Of a stretch of DNA of 64,000 bases, positions 54,485 through 64,000 are shown piece by piece. Below the pieces are notes generated by a model. It had not been told where the DNA came from, ran no database searches, and was given only the letters and a program-made list of their open reading frames with translations. Within the stretch, counting starts at the first letter, position 1; every line of letters begins with the position of its first letter. Position numbers and translations under genes: made by a program. This stretch comes from Acinetobacter sichuanensis (GTDB lineage Bacteria > Pseudomonadota > Gammaproteobacteria > Pseudomonadales > Moraxellaceae), in contig NZ_PYIX02000005.1 in assembly GCF_003024515.2 (NCBI RefSeq), positions 62,001-126,000 on the forward strand. Reading direction: 5' to 3'.

Positions 54485-56320
54485 ATGGTAGATAAGCAAA
54501 GCAAGCAAACACGTCAGCCGAGAAAAAAACAGCAGTCTATTTCAGCTAAGCCTTCTGTTGCTGTAGACATGTGGCGTTATTATTTGATGTGGGCTGTGGT
54601 CTTACTGTGTTTTATTATGTTGGTTGGTCGAGCTTTTTATGTGCAAGTCATTAATAAAGACTTTTTACAAAATAAAGCGAATGCCAATATTTTAAGAACA
54701 GAAAAGTTGAAGGCGATGCGTGGCGTGATCAGTGATCGTCATGGTGTGCCTTTAGCAATTAGTACGCCAATTATGAAAGTGGTGATTGATCCACGTGAGT
54801 ATTTTGAGACTAAAGCGCAGTTTGAAAAAGTCACAGAAGAACTGAAAAAAACACCTGAAAGCCGTAAATTAAAACGTCAATTACCTGATGAAAATTTAAA
54901 TTTAGATGAACTTGCTGATGCAGTCGGCATTGATCGTGCTGATTTAAAGAAAAAATTGGCAGAGCGTCCGCGTTCTCGTTATTTGGTATTAAAAAAAGAA
55001 GTTCCACCACCTCAAGCTGACTTAATTACTGAGCGTAAATTTGCTGGCGTTTATTCGGAAAAAACCTATAAGCGTTATTATCCACAACCTCAACCGAATG
55101 CGCAGATTATTGGACTGACCAATAGTGAAGGCACGGGTATTGAGGGGCTAGAAATGCAGCTTAATACGCGTCTGGCAGGTGAAGATGGTGAACAAAAGAT
55201 TTCCCGTGATAAACATGGTAATCGTATTACGATTCCTGAAGTGGTCAAAGAAGTTAACCCAGGTGAAAATATCACGCTGAGTATTGACTCGCGTTTACAA
55301 TATATTATGTATCGTGAATTGACAGCCGTTGGTGTAGCCAATAATGCACGTTCAGCTTCTGCAATCGCAGTCGATGTAAAAACAGGTGAAATCTTAGCGA
55401 TGGGCAGTTGGCCATCTTATAATCCAAATGATAAAAATGGATTAAAAAACAAAGATGCTATGCGTAACCGTGGTGCAATTGATATGTTTGAACCAGGTTC
55501 AACCATGAAGCCATTTACAGTTGCGGCAGGTTTGGAAAGTGGCAAATACACACCAAATTCTATTGTTAATACCAGCCCAGGTTCAATGCGTTTAGGCTCA
55601 CATACCATTCGTGATACACACAACTATGGTTCACTGACAGTAACAGGGGTGATTATTAAGTCATCTAACGTCGGGTCAGCAAAAATTGCATTATCTTTAC
55701 CGAAAGAAGCATTACCAAGTTTCTTTAGAAAGGTCGGCTTTGGTCAGCGCTCAGCAGTAAAATTCCCTGGTGAAAGTGGTGGTTTAGTATTACCGCCAAG
55801 TAAATTAAACTCTTCACAAATTGGAACTATGGCTTATGGCTATGGTCTAAATGCAACAATTTTACAGTTGGCACAAGGTTATGCCATGTTGGCAAATCAT
55901 GGTGTTGAATATCCATTGAGTTTATATAAGTTGGATGATCAACCTCAAGGCAAACAAGTGCTTGAGCCAAAAATCGCTGATGATGTGTTGTTAATGTTAG
56001 AGCAAGTCACCATGCCTGGTGGTACAGCAAAACAAGCCAATATTCCAGGTTATCGTGTTGGCGGTAAAACAGGAACAGCACATAAATTACGTCCTGATCA
56101 TCGTGGTTATTCAAATACGGAATACCGTGCTTTATTTGCAGGGGTTGCACCAATTAGCGACCCACGTTTAGCAATTATTGTCGTCGTAGAAAACCCACGT
56201 GGGCAATATTATGGTGGTCTCGTTGCAGCCCCTGTTTTTGCAAAAATTATGCAAGAGTCTTTGCGTTTATTGAACGTGCCTCTTGATAAACCTTTAGATT
56301 CTGTAAATCCATCCAAATAG
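54485..56320 (+). CDS. ftsI: FtsI (PBP3), septal peptidoglycan transpeptidase, 611 aa
   Basis: It cross-links septal peptidoglycan. One membrane helix lies at about 30-52, followed by the pedestal domain and the penicillin-binding domain with SxxK in PGSTMKPF (active Ser about 337), SxN in KSSNVG (about 393) and KTGTAHK (about 527). All are intact. The target of beta-lactams such as aztreonam. It follows ftsL after 10 bp and precedes murE by 4 bp. Confidence 0.97.
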   Translation: MVDKQSKQTRQPRKKQQSISAKPSVAVDMWRYYLMWAVVLLCFIMLVGRAFYVQVINKDFLQNKANANILRTEKLKAMRGVISDRHGVPLAISTPIMKVVIDPREYFETKAQFEKVTEELKKTPESRKLKRQLPDENLNLDELADAVGIDRADLKKKLAERPRSRYLVLKKEVPPPQADLITERKFAGVYSEKTYKRYYPQPQPNAQIIGLTNSEGTGIEGLEMQLNTRLAGEDGEQKISRDKHGNRITIPEVVKEVNPGENITLSIDSRLQYIMYRELTAVGVANNARSASAIAVDVKTGEILAMGSWPSYNPNDKNGLKNKDAMRNRGAIDMFEPGSTMKPFTVAAGLESGKYTPNSIVNTSPGSMRLGSHTIRDTHNYGSLTVTGVIIKSSNVGSAKIALSLPKEALPSFFRKVGFGQRSAVKFPGESGGLVLPPSKLNSSQIGTMAYGYGLNATILQLAQGYAMLANHGVEYPLSLYKLDDQPQGKQVLEPKIADDVLLMLEQVTMPGGTAKQANIPGYRVGGKTGTAHKLRPDHRGYSNTEYRALFAGVAPISDPRLAIIVVVENPRGQYYGGLVAAPVFAKIMQESLRLLNVPLDKPLDSVNPSK

Positions 56321-56324
56321 GTGA

Positions 56325-57815
56325 ATGATGATTCATTTCCAAGACATTAATGATGTTGAAAACCCAAAAGCTTGGATGTCTGAGCCTTTTCATGGATTTA
56401 GTCTAGACAGCCGTGAGATTCAGCAAGGGCAAATTTTCATTGCTTTAACCAGTTATTCTCAGCCTGAAAAAACGCTCCAATTTGCACAGTCTGCTTTACA
56501 AAATGGTGCTTTGGCGGTGATCAGTGAGACTGATCTTGGGATTGAAAATGCATGGATTTGTCCTGATGTGCGTCAGCGTATGGGGCAGTGGCAAAAACAG
56601 TATTTACAAGCAACACAGCCTTTACAGACAGCGCATATTTTAGCTGTGACTGGAACCAATGGTAAAACCACAATTTCTCGTTTGGTTGCAGAATTGTTGA
56701 TGTTGCAAGGCAAAAAGTGTGCCGTGATGGGAACGACAGGCAACGGCATTTTACCGAATCTTGAGGCATCTTCACACACCACACTCGATGCATTGCAAAT
56801 GCAAAATTCGTTGCATCAATTTGCAAAAAATGGTGCAGAATTTGTGTCTTTGGAAGCCAGTTCACATGGTTTGGAGCAAGGGCGTTTAAATGGCTGTGAG
56901 ATTGAAATTGCTGCATATAGCAATTTGAGTCGTGATCATCTTGATTATCATGGAACGCTTGAGGCTTATGCTGAAGCCAAGTCATTATTGTTTAAGTTTG
57001 CTACTTTAAAAGTGGCTGTCATCAATATGGATGATGCGCATGCAGATGTGATGCTCAATGCAGCAAGCAGTAATTTATCACATCCTAAAGTATTGACTTA
57101 TTCTACTTCTAAAGCTGCCGATTATCAGGTTTTTGGTATTAAGTACAGTCTGGAAGGGGCATCTTTTCATTTAAAGACAAGCAAAGGCGAATTTACGGTG
57201 AATAGTCCTTTGCTTGGACATTTTAATATTGAAAATCTAGTTGCCAGTCTGATTGTGGCAGAGCAGGCAGGTTTTGATCTGAAACAGTTGATTGCAGATG
57301 TACCCAAGCTCAAAGGTGCGCCTGGACGTATGCAGGTAATTCGTGATGCAGATCGTTTGTTTGTGGTGGATTATGCACATACACCTGATGCGCTGACACA
57401 GGTGTTAAAGACACTGAAACGTCATGTTGAAAATCAGTTATGGGCAGTGTTTGGTTGTGGCGGCGATCGTGATCGTGGCAAGCGTCCATTGATGACCAAA
57501 GCTGCTTTGGAACAAGCCAATCCGATCATCATCACATCAGATAATCCGCGTACTGAAGATCCTGAACAAATTTTTGCAGATATGAAACGTGATGTTGACT
57601 TTAGTCAGCATGATGTTCATGAAATCCGTGATCGTCGTGAAGCGATTAAATATGCGGTAAAACATGCCCAATCAGGCGACATTGTTGTGATTGCAGGAAA
57701 AGGGCATGAAGATTATCAGGAAATTGATGGCGTACGTCATTGGTTTGATGATGTCATTGAAGTGCAGTCTGCAGTAGATATGCACCGCCATAAAACAAAT
57801 TCTCCAGTTCAGTAG
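56325..57815 (+). CDS. murE: MurE, UDP-MurNAc-tripeptide synthetase, 496 aa
   Basis: It adds meso-diaminopimelate to UDP-MurNAc-L-Ala-D-Glu. The ATP loop VTGTNGKTTISRL lies near 108-120, LEASSHGLEQGR follows, and the DAP-selecting SDNPRTEDP motif is near residue 405, as in Gram-negative MurE. Two ATGs in tandem open the frame. The stop is 8 bp before murF. Confidence 0.97.
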   Translation: MMIHFQDINDVENPKAWMSEPFHGFSLDSREIQQGQIFIALTSYSQPEKTLQFAQSALQNGALAVISETDLGIENAWICPDVRQRMGQWQKQYLQATQPLQTAHILAVTGTNGKTTISRLVAELLMLQGKKCAVMGTTGNGILPNLEASSHTTLDALQMQNSLHQFAKNGAEFVSLEASSHGLEQGRLNGCEIEIAAYSNLSRDHLDYHGTLEAYAEAKSLLFKFATLKVAVINMDDAHADVMLNAASSNLSHPKVLTYSTSKAADYQVFGIKYSLEGASFHLKTSKGEFTVNSPLLGHFNIENLVASLIVAEQAGFDLKQLIADVPKLKGAPGRMQVIRDADRLFVVDYAHTPDALTQVLKTLKRHVENQLWAVFGCGGDRDRGKRPLMTKAALEQANPIIITSDNPRTEDPEQIFADMKRDVDFSQHDVHEIRDRREAIKYAVKHAQSGDIVVIAGKGHEDYQEIDGVRHWFDDVIEVQSAVDMHRHKTNSPVQ

Positions 57816-57823
57816 GAATAGAG

Positions 57824-59233
57824 ATGCACACCTCGACCACCAGTACTGTACCTTTAGAGCCATGGTCAGCAGCTGAGCTTGCTGAAGCGACTCAAGGTTA
57901 TTGGTATTTAGACAAAGCACCCCAAGGTGAAATAAAACGTATTTTGACAGATTCGCGTGATGCCGAATCAGGTGATGCATTTCTTGCGCTTAAAGGTGAG
58001 CGTTTTGATGCACACAACTTTGTGGCACAAGTAGCACAAAATGGTTGTCAGGTTGCCATTGTCAGCCAACCTGTCGAAGCCAATATTTGTCAGCTTGTGG
58101 TTACAGATACACGCTTGGCTTTGGGGCATTTAGGTGCATTTCGTCGTGCTCAGCACACACAGTTGAAAGTGATTGCATTAACGGGCAGTAGTGGTAAAAC
58201 CACCACCAAAGAAATGTTGGGCAGTATTCTTTCACGTCTGGCACCGACCTTAATTACCCGTGGTAATTTGAATAATGATCTGGGTGTGCCGATGATGCTT
58301 TTAGAGCTTCGTGCTGAGCATCAGTATGCTGTGATGGAACTCGGTGCAAGCCATCAAGGTGAAATTGATTATACCTCGAAGCTTGTGCAACCACATGTTG
58401 CAGGTATTTTAAATATTGGTACTGCACATTTGGGCGAGTTTGGCGGTCGTGATGGTATTTGCCGTGCCAAGTCTGAAATTTATGCCCATATAGATTTAGC
58501 AGGCACTTCAATTGTTCCTGCGCAGGATGACTTTAGCGATCACATTCGCCAAGCTGTAAAAACTGAACAGGTGCTTAGCTTTGGTCAGGGCGGTGAAGTT
58601 TTTGCAACTGATGTGCAATTACATGCTCAAGCAGCCACATTTACACTCAACACACCTCAAGGCACACGAACAGTGAATCTGCCGTTTGCAGGTGAGCATA
58701 ATGTACACAATGCCGAGGCTGCGACTGCTTTTGCTTTGGCAATTGGTGTAGCTTTGGATGATATTGTTATCGGACTTGAGCAAGCACAAGGTGCAAAAGG
58801 TCGGCTAAATTTCATTCAGAAAGACAATTACTTGTTTATTGATGACACTTATAATGCTAACCCGACTTCAATGCGTGCTGCGGCTGAGGTCTTGGCACAG
58901 CAAGATGGCATCAAAGTCATGGTGATTGGAGATATTGGAGAATTAGGGGCTACGGCTGCACAACAACATTATATGTTGGGTCGTGACCTTGTTTCGGTTA
59001 AAGGAATTAACTTTGTGGTTGCAGTGGGTGAGTTTTCACCTGCAATCCAAGAGGGTGCACGTAGCACGCAATATGGTAAAAAATTGCAGGCGTTTTTAAC
59101 GCAAGCGCAAGCATTACCCCTTTTAATGAGTTTAATTGAGACACATCAACCGCAGTCCATGAGTTTCCTGTTTAAAGGTTCTCGTTTTACCCACATGGAA
59201 ACGTTGATGACTGACTTGATGGAGAAAGTTTAA
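57824..59233 (+). CDS. murF: MurF, UDP-MurNAc-pentapeptide synthetase, 469 aa
   Basis: It joins D-Ala-D-Ala to the tripeptide. The ATP loop [14 protein letters not shown] lies near residue 117, [13 protein letters not shown] in the centre, and [16 protein letters not shown] in the third domain. The start has TAGGAATAGAG. Its TAA shares one base with the mraY ATG (TAATG), so the two are translationally coupled. Confidence 0.97.
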   Translation: MHTSTTSTVPLEPWSAAELAEATQGYWYLDKAPQGEIKRILTDSRDAESGDAFLALKGERFDAHNFVAQVAQNGCQVAIVSQPVEANICQLVVTDTRLALGHLGAFRRAQHTQLKVIALTGSSGKTTTKEMLGSILSRLAPTLITRGNLNNDLGVPMMLLELRAEHQYAVMELGASHQGEIDYTSKLVQPHVAGILNIGTAHLGEFGGRDGICRAKSEIYAHIDLAGTSIVPAQDDFSDHIRQAVKTEQVLSFGQGGEVFATDVQLHAQAATFTLNTPQGTRTVNLPFAGEHNVHNAEAATAFALAIGVALDDIVIGLEQAQGAKGRLNFIQKDNYLFIDDTYNANPTSMRAAAEVLAQQDGIKVMVIGDIGELGATAAQQHYMLGRDLVSVKGINFVVAVGEFSPAIQEGARSTQYGKKLQAFLTQAQALPLLMSLIETHQPQSMSFLFKGSRFTHMETLMTDLMEKV

Positions 59234-60351
59234 TGCTGTTTTGGTTGTTTCAACATTTGGCAGGCTATGAGAATGCCTTTCAAGTGGTTCGGTATTTGTC
59301 ATTACGTGCCTTGCTTAGTGTCTTAACTGCACTTGCAATTGGTTGGGCTTTAGGTCCTGTGATGATCCGTAAACTACAAGCTTTAAAATATGGTCAAGCA
59401 GTCAGTTCTTTTGCACCAGAAAATCATGCGAAGAAAATGGGTACACCTACAATGGGGGGGATTTTAATCCTATTGTCCATTGGGATTAGTACTTTACTTT
59501 GGGCAGATTTATCCAATCCTTATGTCTGGATTGTCTTGGCAGTCATGGTGATTTTTGGTGCTGTGGGTTGGGCAGATGACTGGATCAAAGTGCGTTATAA
59601 AGACAATGCTGGTCTACCTGCAAAGAAAAAGTTTTTCTGGACATCGGTAGGTTCATTAGGTGCAGGTATTGCTTTATATATCATTTCAACGCAACAGGAA
59701 AATCCTGTACATGCAGCGAATATGTTGGATTTACTGATTCCATTCTTTAAAAACCTCAGCATTCCTTTATCATCAATTCCACTAGGTATTGGCTTCATTA
59801 TTTTCACTTATTTAGTGATTAATGGTGGATCAAATGCAGTCAACCTAACCGATGGTTTAGATGGGTTAGCGATCATGCCGATCGTACTGGTTGCGGCAGG
59901 TTTGGGTGTGTTTGCTTACTTGGCAGGTGATATTCGTTTTGCCAATTATTTACATATTCCTTATGTAAAATATACCTCAGAACTTGTGATTATCTGTGCG
60001 GCAATGATTGGTGCGGGTTTGGCTTTCCTTTGGTATAACGCACATCCTGCACAGGTGTTTATGGGTGATGTTGGCGCATTATCACTCGGTGCGATGCTTG
60101 GTACAATTGCAGTCATGGTTCGCCAAGAAATCGTATTTGCGATCATGGGCGGTGTATTTGTCGTAGAAGCAATTTCGGTATTCCTACAAATTGGTTCATT
60201 ACGTATGCGTAATAAACGTGTGTTTTTAATGGCACCTTTGCATCACCATTATGAGAAAAAAGGCTGGCGTGAAACCCAAGTCGTGATCCGTTTCTGGATT
60301 ATTACAATTATGCTGGTAGTTTTAGGTCTAATGACTTTAAAATTGCGTTAA
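59233..60351 (+). CDS. mraY: MraY, phospho-MurNAc-pentapeptide transferase, 372 aa
   Basis: It moves the pentapeptide precursor to undecaprenyl phosphate to make lipid I. Ten helices are visible. Signature stretches are [13 protein letters not shown], the catalytic [20 protein letters not shown] and the His cluster [14 protein letters not shown]. It is the last gene of the cluster: a terminator follows at once, and murD, ftsW and murG are not present downstream. Confidence 0.98.
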   Translation: MLFWLFQHLAGYENAFQVVRYLSLRALLSVLTALAIGWALGPVMIRKLQALKYGQAVSSFAPENHAKKMGTPTMGGILILLSIGISTLLWADLSNPYVWIVLAVMVIFGAVGWADDWIKVRYKDNAGLPAKKKFFWTSVGSLGAGIALYIISTQQENPVHAANMLDLLIPFFKNLSIPLSSIPLGIGFIIFTYLVINGGSNAVNLTDGLDGLAIMPIVLVAAGLGVFAYLAGDIRFANYLHIPYVKYTSELVIICAAMIGAGLAFLWYNAHPAQVFMGDVGALSLGAMLGTIAVMVRQEIVFAIMGGVFVVEAISVFLQIGSLRMRNKRVFLMAPLHHHYEKKGWRETQVVIRFWIITIMLVVLGLMTLKLR

Positions 60352-60369
60352 GCAAAAGTTGTTGAAGAG

Positions 60370-60393
60370 AGTCGGCATCTGCCGACTTTTTTT
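60370..60393 (+). terminator. terminator of the division/cell-wall cluster
   Basis: Perfect 8-bp GC-rich stem AGTCGGCA / TGCCGACT with a 2-base nominal loop, then seven T. It ends the mraY transcript. Confidence 0.92.
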
Positions 60394-60404
60394 ATAGCTT
60401 TAAA

Positions 60405-61238
60405 ATGAGTTTGGAGAAGGTTTTGAAACAAATCAGGAATGTGTTGATGTGTCCCGTGTGCCGTGAAGCACTCAGCTTAACTGAACGCACATGGCGCTGT
60501 ATAAATAATCATAGCTATGATGTTGCTAAACAAGGCTATGTCAATTTGCATGTGGTTCAGCATAAACACAGCAAAAATCCGGGCGATACACCTGAGTCTG
60601 TTCAAGCCCGTCGTGCATTTTTAAGTGGTGGTTTTTATGCACCACTACAACAAAGTGTCGTAAATAAGATCCGTGCTTTACGTATTGAAAACTTACTCGA
60701 TATCGGTTGTGGTGAAGGCTATTACACCGATGCGATGCAACAGGAAGTCATGCAATGTGTGGGTGTGGACATTGCCAAAAATGCAGTTCAAGTTGCAGCT
60801 AAACTCAATAAAGAAGTGGATTGGGTCGTCGGTACTGGCGCAACTTTGCCTGTATTAGATCATTCAATCGACCTATGTACCAGTTTGTTTAGCCCAATTC
60901 CACAAGAAGAAATTTTGCGTGTATTAAAACCAGAAGGCTATTTAATGGTGGTCACACCTGCACCAAATCATTTATATGCAATGCGTGAAGCGTTGTTTGA
61001 TGAAGTGAATGCCCATGATCCGCATAAGTTTGTGGAACAGTTACAAGCACATTTCACTTTGGTTGAGCAACCGATTGTGGAATCTACGTTTGAGTTGGAT
61101 CAGATACAATTGAAAAATTTAATTGCAATGACGCCTTATGCCTATAAAGCCAAGCCTGAAAAACGCCAAGCGCTTGAGCAGCTTGAAAAGATCAGTTTGA
61201 CTGCGAGTTTTCAGGTGTATTTATTTCAGAAAAATTGA
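60405..61238 (+). CDS. rlmA: 23S rRNA guanine-N1 methyltransferase RlmA, 277 aa
   Basis: It methylates G745 of 23S rRNA. An N-terminal zinc finger (CPVCREAL ... WRCINNHSYD) precedes QGYVNLHVVQHKHSKNPGD, a hallmark of the family. The SAM motif LDIGCGEGYYTDAM lies near 98-111. The ATG at 60405 lacks a clear ribosome binding site, while a TTG at 60423 has GGAG six bases upstream; that later start would remove six residues outside the zinc finger. Confidence 0.92.
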   Translation: MSLEKVLKQIRNVLMCPVCREALSLTERTWRCINNHSYDVAKQGYVNLHVVQHKHSKNPGDTPESVQARRAFLSGGFYAPLQQSVVNKIRALRIENLLDIGCGEGYYTDAMQQEVMQCVGVDIAKNAVQVAAKLNKEVDWVVGTGATLPVLDHSIDLCTSLFSPIPQEEILRVLKPEGYLMVVTPAPNHLYAMREALFDEVNAHDPHKFVEQLQAHFTLVEQPIVESTFELDQIQLKNLIAMTPYAYKAKPEKRQALEQLEKISLTASFQVYLFQKN

Positions 61239-61496
61239 TGTGATTTTTAAAATGTCTTAAAAGCATTGGCTTGGAAATGACAATCATCAGGTGCTTAAGT
61301 CGTCATTATTGATCAAATATTTGATGGATGCTTAAGTACCTAAAAATAATAACAAGATACATCACATAAATACGTTTCTAATGGTTGCTGTTATTCCCTT
61401 CAAGTAGGGCGTAATAATTTATATGAAGATTTTGATAAATTATCTAAAAAAGTATTAGGTTTTGATAAAATCATCGAAAATTATTTTGGATTTTGT

Positions 61497-61976
61497 ATGT
61501 CTAACTTGACTTGCCCCTGTGGTTCACCTCTATATAGCGAATGCTGTCAGCCTTTACATCTAGGACAGAAAAAAGCCGAAAGTGCAGAACAACTCATGCG
61601 TTCACGCTATAGTGCATTTGCAACACAAGAGATTGATTACATTGTCAAAACCACTGCATTGGGGCAACAACAAGCTTTAGATGTCAATGCTATTGCAGAG
61701 TGGAGCAAAGCCAATACGTGGTTAAAACTGGACGTGCTGCAAGCCAAAGAAAAACTGGGTAAAAACCATGCCCAAGTTGAGTTTAAAGCACATTATGCAG
61801 ATGCCAATGATCAAGCTCACAAAGAGCAAATTCACCATGAAGTTTCACATTTTGTTAAGCATGATGGTGCTTGGTATTTCCTTGATCCAACTACAGATCA
61901 GCAGATCACCATGAAACAGCCATGTATTTGTGGTTCAGCTAAAAAATTTAAGCAATGTTGCGCTGAATTTTTATAA
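61497..61976 (+). CDS. YchJ-family SEC-C motif protein, 159 aa
   Basis: A SEC-C zinc motif lies at each end: CPCGSPLYSECCQPLH at the start and CICGSAKKFKQCC at the end. Between them is the conserved AEQLMRSRYSAFATQEIDYI and an NTF2-like region (KAHYADANDQ ... SHFVKHDGAWYFLD). It matches YchJ in size and plan. The role is unknown; SEC-C motifs often bind zinc and nucleic acid or ribosome partners. The frame stays open 48 codons upstream without a start codon that I trust. Confidence 0.9.
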   Translation: MSNLTCPCGSPLYSECCQPLHLGQKKAESAEQLMRSRYSAFATQEIDYIVKTTALGQQQALDVNAIAEWSKANTWLKLDVLQAKEKLGKNHAQVEFKAHYADANDQAHKEQIHHEVSHFVKHDGAWYFLDPTTDQQITMKQPCICGSAKKFKQCCAEFL

Positions 61977-62036
61977 CTTTTCATGCAATTTACCTTAGAA
62001 TAGCGCGCATCGATAACCCTCAGTGGAAGAAGGGCA

Positions 62037-62684
62037 ATGTTGCTGTTAGTCATCTATATTATTGCAATTACGGCTGAAGCTATGACAGGTGCACTGTCGG
62101 CAGGTCGACGTAGTATGGACTGGTTTGGTGTGGTGCTGATCGCCTGCGTAACCGCTTTGGGTGGGGGTTCAGTGCGAGATGTACTGTTAGGGCACTATCC
62201 ATTGACATGGGTCAAGCATCCTGAATATTTGGTGCTCACCTGTTGTGCAGCCTTTGTTACAATTCTGATCGCAAAATGGATGAAACATTTACATTCCATT
62301 TTCCTGTTGCTGGATGCATTGGGATTGATTGGCTTTACCATTATTGGCTGTCAAATCGCTTTAGATATGGGACACGGATTTGTGGTGTCTGCGGTTGCAG
62401 GCGTGTTGACAGGAGTTTCGGGCGGTATTTTGCGTGATATTCTGTGTAATGACGTACCGTTAGTATTCCGCCGTGAACTTTATGCCTCGATTTCTTTTGT
62501 TGCGGTGATCTTCTATTGGTTCTGTATGGATGTCGGTTTGTCATTGGAAGTGACTGTGATTTCGACTTTGGTTTTTGGTTTTTCACTACGCTGTATTGCG
62601 ATTTATTTTGGTTTGGAAATGCCGAAATTTATCTATAAAGATGATGATGAACAATCTGCCTCTTCCAAAGATGAAACTGTTTAA
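62037..62684 (+). CDS. TRIC-family (UPF0126, YadS-like) cation channel protein, 215 aa
   Basis: Two homologous three-helix halves: AEAMTGALSAGRRSMDWFGV with GGGSVRDVLLG in the first, and GLIGFTIIGCQIALD with VSGGILRDILCNDVP in the second. The GGxxRD kink motifs are typical of bacterial TRIC trimers, which pass monovalent cations. The tail is acidic. The start follows GGAAGAAGGGCA. Its biological role in bacteria is not settled. Confidence 0.88.
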   Translation: MLLLVIYIIAITAEAMTGALSAGRRSMDWFGVVLIACVTALGGGSVRDVLLGHYPLTWVKHPEYLVLTCCAAFVTILIAKWMKHLHSIFLLLDALGLIGFTIIGCQIALDMGHGFVVSAVAGVLTGVSGGILRDILCNDVPLVFRRELYASISFVAVIFYWFCMDVGLSLEVTVISTLVFGFSLRCIAIYFGLEMPKFIYKDDDEQSASSKDETV

Positions 62685-62999
62685 AAGCTTTAATTTTTAA
62701 ATAAATATTTGAATTATATGTTTTTTGGTTGAGATTTCCAGACAATATTTGATTTGTTTTGGAAGTTCCCTCTCTTTTTAAAGGAGAGGGCTAGGGAGAG
62801 GTTCTTTGAATGATTTTCCTCATCCTCTTGCGGAGTATACTCCTCACCCTAAAGGGACAAGGAATTCCTTTTTTCAAAATAAATATTGTTCTAAAATGGT
62901 CAATGAATAAAAGATTTCCAATGAATACAATTTAAATCCTGTTGTGAAAGCAGTATCTCCAACGTTCACCGACACAGATCATTCATGTAGAGCACTCTT
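62685..62999. other. gap holding repeat copy C, no gene
   Basis: Apart from the repeat cluster at 62768-62870, the 315 bp are AT-rich with no ORF. The gap should contain the promoter of the MFS gene. Confidence 0.55.
62768..62870. repeat. dispersed GC-rich palindromic repeat, copy C, extended form
   Basis: CCCTCTCTTTTTAAAGGAGA, then GGGCTAGGGAGAGGTT (62768-62803), is copy A in reverse with few changes. A second GC-rich part follows (62818-62870: CTCATCCTCTTGCGGAGTAT, then CTCCTCACCCTAAAGGG), with its own GGAGT/ACTCC pairing. This extended part is absent from copies A and B. Confidence 0.72.
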
Positions 63000-64000
63000 A
63001 TGGATTTAGTTTCACGCGTACAACGCCTACCGATTGGAAAATTTCACTATACCTTGCTATGGGTCATCGGACTTGGTTGGATGTTCGATGCTATGGATAC
63101 GGGATTGATTTCTTTTATCCTGACCAAAATGGCAGAAGAGTGGCAAATGACACCATCTGAAAAAGGCTGGGTGGTGTCGATTGGTTTCGTTGGTATGGCG
63201 ATTGGTGCTGTATTTTCAGGTGGTTTAGCAGATCGGATTGGTCGTCGAACCGTATTTGCCATTACTTTAGTGACCTATAGTATTGCGACTGCTTTATGTG
63301 CGGTTGCGCCAAACCTGACATGGTTATTGGTGTTTCGCTTTATTGTTGGTTTAGGCTTAGGTGGGCAGTTGCCTGTGGCTGTGACGTTGGTCAGTGAATA
63401 CATTCCTGCACAGGTGCGTGGTCGTTTCATTGTTTTACTCGAAAGCTTTTGGGGCTTAGGTTGGCTTGTTGCTGCATTGATTTCCTATTTTGTGATTCCT
63501 GATTATGGTTGGCACATTGCATTTTTGATTGGTGGTTTGCCTGCAATTTATGTGTTTATGATTTTGAAAAAAGTCCCTGAATCTGTACCGTATTTGATCA
63601 ATCGTGGACGAATCGAAGAAGCACATGCTTTGGTACAAAAGTTAGAACGTCAATGTGGCGTTGAAGTGATTGAAACTATTGAAGTAAAACCTGTTGCAGA
63701 AAAACAAAATATTTCATTTTCACAGCTTTGGTCAAATCCTTTTGCGAAACGCACCCTAATGTTGTGGCTGATTTGGTTTGGTATTGTATTTTCCTACTAT
63801 GGCATTTTTACGTGGCTACCGAGTTTATTGGTCAAACAAGGCTATAGCATTGTTCAGTCTTTTGAATATGTGTTGGGTATGATTTTGGCACAACTACCGG
63901 GTTATGTGGCGGCTGCTTGGTTGGTGGAAAAGTTAGGACGTAAAGCGACATTAGCAGGTTTTATTGGCATGTGTGCTGTGTCGGCTTATTTCTTTGGGCA
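63000..64000 (+). CDS. MFS transporter, 5' part, cut by the window edge
   Basis: Translation from the ATG at 63000 gives MDLVSRVQRLPIGKFHYTLL and at least 333 residues, open to the window end. Motif A of the major facilitator superfamily is clear (GGLADRIGRRT, about 75-85), followed by FRFIVGLGLGGQLPVAVTLV and the YIPAQVRGRF loop. At least eight helices are visible. The style is that of the sugar/aromatic acid or nicotinate (NiaP-like) porters, so an organic anion is the likely cargo; the substrate is not readable. Confidence 0.88.
   Translation, partial: MDLVSRVQRLPIGKFHYTLLWVIGLGWMFDAMDTGLISFILTKMAEEWQMTPSEKGWVVSIGFVGMAIGAVFSGGLADRIGRRTVFAITLVTYSIATALCAVAPNLTWLLVFRFIVGLGLGGQLPVAVTLVSEYIPAQVRGRFIVLLESFWGLGWLVAALISYFVIPDYGWHIAFLIGGLPAIYVFMILKKVPESVPYLINRGRIEEAHALVQKLERQCGVEVIETIEVKPVAEKQNISFSQLWSNPFAKRTLMLWLIWFGIVFSYYGIFTWLPSLLVKQGYSIVQSFEYVLGMILAQLPGYVAAAWLVEKLGRKATLAGFIGMCAVSAYFFG

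Noticed and set aside
61353..61496. 48-codon in-frame extension upstream of the YchJ-like gene
   Set aside because: The SEC-C motif starts right after the ATG at 61497 as in relatives, and the extension lacks a credible start. It may be a decayed gene end but nothing identifies it.
1..64000. CRISPR array
   Set aside because: No regularly spaced 25-40 bp repeats seen; the repeated elements present are the palindrome family and the short hexamers.

Overview
The window looks like a chromosome segment of Acinetobacter or a close Moraxellaceae relative. It is AT-rich and gene-dense, and it carries rsmH-ftsL-ftsI-murE-murF-mraY ending in a terminator after mraY, a monofunctional hisB, scattered his genes, Kup, EttA, Tex, OmpR/EnvZ, and tRNA-Ser(GGA), two tRNA-Phe(GAA) and tRNA-Glu(UUC). 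The assignment rests on gene content and protein style only; there is no rRNA here.

Positions 1-10,830 are an accessory island. A P4-type tyrosine integrase (9446-10657) faces the 3' end of tRNA-Ser(GGA) (10830-10919), the usual arrangement for an element inserted in a tRNA gene. Inward from the integrase lie an unknown protein, an AlpA-type regulator, a DUF3987 replication-type ATPase, a non-coding stretch with eight TTCGCA/TGCGAA hexamers, and a defence block: hsdM, hsdS, an EVE-like/HNH nuclease and an unknown 152-residue protein. No intact hsdR is visible. At 504-736 a scar fuses the 5' end of an hsdR to the 3' end of a second, diverged hsdS. I did not see the distal attachment repeat, so the island probably continues past the left edge.

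Positions 11,000-30,900 are core-like: Kup, a membrane-anchored DNA/RNA nuclease, AqpZ, a divergent AraC regulator/hydroxylase pair, hisF, thrB, a run of small membrane and ABM-domain genes, hisA, an RNase D-like exonuclease, hisB-hisH, a PanZ-like acetyltransferase, duplicated tRNA-Phe, a methyltransferase, YpeA and a GMC oxidoreductase. The his genes supply adjacent steps of one pathway (HisB; HisH+HisF; HisA) but sit in three separate minus-strand units.

Positions 30,900-53,000 hold a CoA-transferase, EnvZ and OmpR as separated transcription units, Tex, a SulP-STAS-beta-carbonic anhydrase fusion, an SDR, MetY, EttA behind a structured leader, two Sel1-repeat genes, a CDF metal exporter, tRNA-Glu, GltX and two tandem sulfate-binding proteins.

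Positions 53,200-60,390 are the division and cell-wall cluster rsmH-ftsL-ftsI-murE-murF-mraY, with overlapping or nearly touching genes, closed by a strong terminator. RlmA, a YchJ-like SEC-C protein, a TRIC-family membrane protein and an MFS transporter cut by the window edge follow. A GC-rich palindromic repeat family occurs at three places (2368, 30789, 62768); one copy supplies the apparent ribosome binding site of the HNH nuclease gene.
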